From assembly GCA_905183005.1 (NCBI GenBank), contig CAJJDO010000023.1, forward strand, positions 81,566 through 145,565: a stretch of DNA of 64,000 bases, given 5' to 3'. Numbering within the stretch: position 1 is the first letter of the stretch; every line of letters starts with the position of its first letter. The stretch is from Paramecium pentaurelia. Its lineage: Eukaryota; Ciliophora; Oligohymenophorea; Peniculida; Parameciidae. Position numbers and translations under genes: made by a program. Below the pieces are notes generated by a model. The model ran no database searches. It saw only the letters and a list, made by a program, of their open reading frames with translations, and was not told where the DNA came from. This document shows positions 61,176-64,000 of this stretch, one piece after another.

Positions 61176-62368
61176 TCAAAAATTAAATTAGTAATTTTCA
61201 TCTTCTTATTATGTAAAACTATTATTTGTTTCCAAAGGATTTCCATAATCAAAACTAAAATTAACTTTTCTCTCAGAATTCTAGTTTGCTTTCTATTTTT
61301 GAAAACTTTATTAAACTAAAATATTTTGATTTATAGGCTTAAGTACTGTAATAGATTATTCAGGTTTAACCAAACTTTATCTACATTGATTTTCATAAAA
61401 ATTATTTAGACTTTAATCTATAATAGAATAGAATTCTTCTGATTATGATTAATTAGTCTAACTATCTTATACATTATTATTATTTTGATCTTATTATGAT
61501 TAAGTATTCTAATCTTATTATGAAATCTTTTAAGATACTACATATTAAATGTTTTAATTCTATTAACTATTTTCAATCTGTTAAATATAATAACTAAATT
61601 TTAATAGTTAAGTGTTTTTTTCTTTTAATTACAATTCTAATTCATTTATTTTTTCATTCAATAATGAATTTTATTGAATAAGATATATAAGATCTAATTA
61701 AGATTGTTTAATTGATATTTAATAATTAATTTTTTAATTAGAATTATCTTATCCAATTTTAATTAGAATCTCTTTAAGGATTTCCTTATGACTCTAATTA
61801 ATTTTTAATGCTCCTTCCAATCTTTCTTTAATTATCTTATTGTTATTATATTCAGATATTAATTATAAGTTCTTAGATTAAGGAAATTAATTAATTTATA
61901 ATTATTGTTCCTGCATTATGGCAATCAATTCATTTAATGAATTTTATATTTCTAATTGTTCCTAGATATTAATAAATATATCCTCAAATAAAGAAAATAT
62001 GCTTACATCACAAACTCTTTATAAACATTATTCATGATTTTCAAAATTAAATAATTATTGATCATCCATTTTTAATGGTTATAGATAATTCAACGATTTC
62101 TAGATTTATTATTAAACAGAAACAAAACTTTCATCTTTCTTTTTCTGAATTTATTTTGAAACTAATACTATCCTACTTGATAATTCATCAATATCAATTT
62201 CATCAATTTCATTAAATATTTTTTAGAGTTATCTCATAACTTCTATATTTCCACAATTTTAACAAATAAATGGAAATTTGATAATTTCTAAATATTATTA
62301 AACATATATTTACTGAATAGAAGGGAAACACTTGATAAAAATGCTTATTGGCTTTGTTAATTATCCAT
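61176..62368 (-). CDS. Coiled-coil, Gln-rich protein of unknown function
   Basis: 388 aa with one 26-nt intron (62288-62313); the upstream exon supplies MDNQQSQQAFLSSVSLLF, joined to KIIKFPFICQNCGNIEVM, which contains a single C-x2-C pair. The middle is helical and Gln/Glu/Leu-rich (LDLIYLIQQNSLLNEKINEL). A shorter form from ATG 62069 (297 aa) is also open. An in-frame 24-nt GT...AG segment near 61982-62005 could be a further intron. The C-terminal third is low-complexity Gln/Asn/Ser, ending QQEDENYQFNF. It starts 39 bp from the formin stop. Confidence 0.6.
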
Positions 62369-62407
62369 GTAATATTAAAAATTATAATCGTTAAAAATAT
62401 ATATTTA

Positions 62408-64000
62408 TCATTACTTAAAAGAAATAACACCAGTTCTAGCATTTTAAATAATATTGGCTGGAGCCTATGGTATAATTTATTATTATTATTATTTTTAGAC
62501 TATTGAAATGTTCTCATGCATTTTACTTTCCCTTTACTTTGCTACAGCACTCATTACTAATATTAAATATTAATTATTCATACCATTCTTTGCATTCATT
62601 TTTGCAGATGTACTCATCCTCATTCCACTACTAGGTGTTGTTGCTTTAAAATAATTTACTTTAGAATCTAATTAGTTTTTATTCCCTTAAGTTTCAGGAG
62701 TAGATTAAACTAAAGTTTTAGATCTATTTTTTGTATCTTATTATTAAACTTTTGGTTTACTTTCTAATGCCTCATCTACTTCCATTTTACTTTTGAATAG
62801 TAATAATAATACATGTATGCAGCTCTAAATTTATTTGCAAATGTAAATAATTATCCTAAAAAATCTTTAATATTGTAATTATCATTCTCTCCATACATTT
62901 AACCTACTTACTTTATTTCTAATTTTATTTATTCAAATTTCTTTTAATATGCTTACATTTTCCAATCTCCTTCTTTTAAAAATTCTTAAAATATCTCCAT
63001 AAATTTTTATGATGCAACTTTCTATTCCTCTGTCAATATATTAGTATCTATTGCTTTTTATAGAGCAACTATTTCATCATTAATTTTCTTTAATCTTAAT
63101 ATTATTAATAATTATACCCTTTTAAATATTCATTCATTTTATTTTCTATATCAGCTAATTCTACTTTTTATGCATCCTCCAATAATAGTACATCATCAAA
63201 AAATACTTTCAATTTTATTTCTTATTATTTCACTATCTTTGTCAAATATGTTAATAAATTTGTTTTTTTATCAACAGCCTTAATAGAATCAACTACATTC
63301 AAACTATCTAATCCAATTCCACAAGCATTTGCCTTTGGAGTACCATGATTTAAAAAATTAGCTATATTTAGTGTTAACTGTAAAAAGATTTTTAAACGAG
63401 GGTCTGTTTTCACTAGAAGTATTGGTTCTTATAAATAACCAATCTTTTTAAATGTATCATTAAATTCTTAATCAAATGTTCTTTTAAATAATAAACTATC
63501 CAATCTCTATCTATATCTATATACCTTTATGAATTCTGCTAAAAACTTTTCAGCATCATTCACCTTTGTCCAATCTCCTTCAAATTCTCTTAATAATTTT
63601 GCATCCTCATCTAAAGGTGCTATTGAAATCAACTTCTCAATCAATTCCATATCTAATTTATCTGAAAGTACATTCAACCATTCTATTATTACATTTGGCT
63701 TCACTGGAAATTTCATCATTACTATTGCTGTGTTATTTACTTTTTTTTATTCTTCTATATAAATTAATGTTGGTTTTGGTAGAGCTTTTGTTTCTTTCTT
63801 ATTAGCATTTGGATCTATCTTCTCACAAAATTTTGATTCTAATAAATCAAAATCCAATAATGGAATCTATGTCATTATTATTTTTACTTTTGTTCCTTGT
63901 GGATCTATCTATTATGACCAAAATGTTGTTTTCAACTTGAATTTAGATAACACATTCACATGAACTCTTTTTGGAGCCATATCCTTTTTTGGTGTTCTGA
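62408..64000 (-). CDS. Formin, FH2 domain and C-terminus (5' end outside window)
   Basis: Actin-nucleating protein. The frame enters from the right edge with KFKLKTTFWSQQ, the start of FH2. Diagnostic segments follow: LREFEGDWTKVNDAEKFLAE (about 63540-63600), LKIFLQLTLNIANFLNHGTP and KANACGIGLDSLNVVDSIKA (about 63270-63400), then the C-terminal FH2 helices (MEIFQEFLKEGDWKMQAYQK). After FH2 a Lys/Gln/Ser-rich tail of about 130 residues ends GVISFKQ; it could hold a DAD-like autoinhibitory segment, but I cannot identify one. Two introns of 23 nt (GTATAATTATTAATAATATT-AAG near 63107-63129 and another near 62790-62812) restore the frame. The regulatory N-terminus and any FH1 Pro-rich region lie outside. 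Confidence 0.85.

Noticed and set aside
1..64000. CRISPR arrays, rRNA or tRNA genes
   Set aside because: No regularly spaced short repeats of CRISPR type and no recognisable rRNA or tRNA sequence were seen. A tRNAscan-SE run would be needed to exclude a divergent tRNA.

Overview
The window looks like a macronuclear-type scaffold from a ciliate close to Paramecium. Only TGA ends the recognisable genes, while TAA and TAG occur throughout conserved domains where glutamine fits. The DNA is extremely AT-rich. Introns are tiny (about 20-43 nt, mostly 22-28, GT...AG), which is typical of Paramecium and unlike Tetrahymena. Gene spacing is tight on both strands; one divergent pair of start codons is only 18 bp apart. 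Gene models were built by reading the ciliate code by hand, splicing tiny introns, and checking that total coding lengths divide by three.

Layout. 0-12.2 kb: end of a large multi-pass membrane protein, an unresolved ORF, uracil phosphoribosyltransferase, a WD40 protein, a minus-strand protein of unknown function, and a TPR protein built from repeated exon-intron units. 12.2-20.3 kb: a gene-poor island with decayed non-LTR retrotransposon pieces (reverse transcriptase; zinc finger plus AP-type endonuclease), arrays of an ~85-bp repeat, a 438-bp-arm palindrome, and a 662-base gap. 21-33.5 kb: a DUSP-USP deubiquitinase, a DH/PX/FERM-type RhoGEF, a possible axonemal microtubule protein, a three-PH-domain protein, a small KDEL protein, a TMEM33-like membrane protein, two unknown proteins and an Eaf6 homologue. 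33.5-47.5 kb: one outer-arm-type axonemal dynein heavy chain with N-terminal kelch and IPT domains. 48-64 kb: two tandem ankyrin paralogues, a PHO80-type cyclin, an importin-like solenoid protein, ribosomal protein eS31 (RPS27A) behind a divergent ubiquitin-like domain, a HOOK-like coiled-coil protein, a PX plus START-like protein, two small or coiled-coil proteins, and the FH2 end of a formin.

Two stretches are repeated head to tail with a single n between copies (28147-30347 and 39602-42235). Both look like contig overlaps that were not merged. They duplicate part of the PH gene and its neighbour, and part of the dynein gene, whose frame is shifted by the extra 1318 bases.

These are mostly housekeeping, ciliary and signalling genes with no operon-like organisation. 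Shared themes are cilia (dynein, possible microtubule protein), phosphoinositide/Rho/actin signalling (RhoGEF, PH, PX-START, formin) and ubiquitin handling (USP, RPS27A). The most unusual material is the repeat-exon TPR gene, the retroelement/palindrome island, the non-canonical ubiquitin fusion, and the insertion-bearing dynein.
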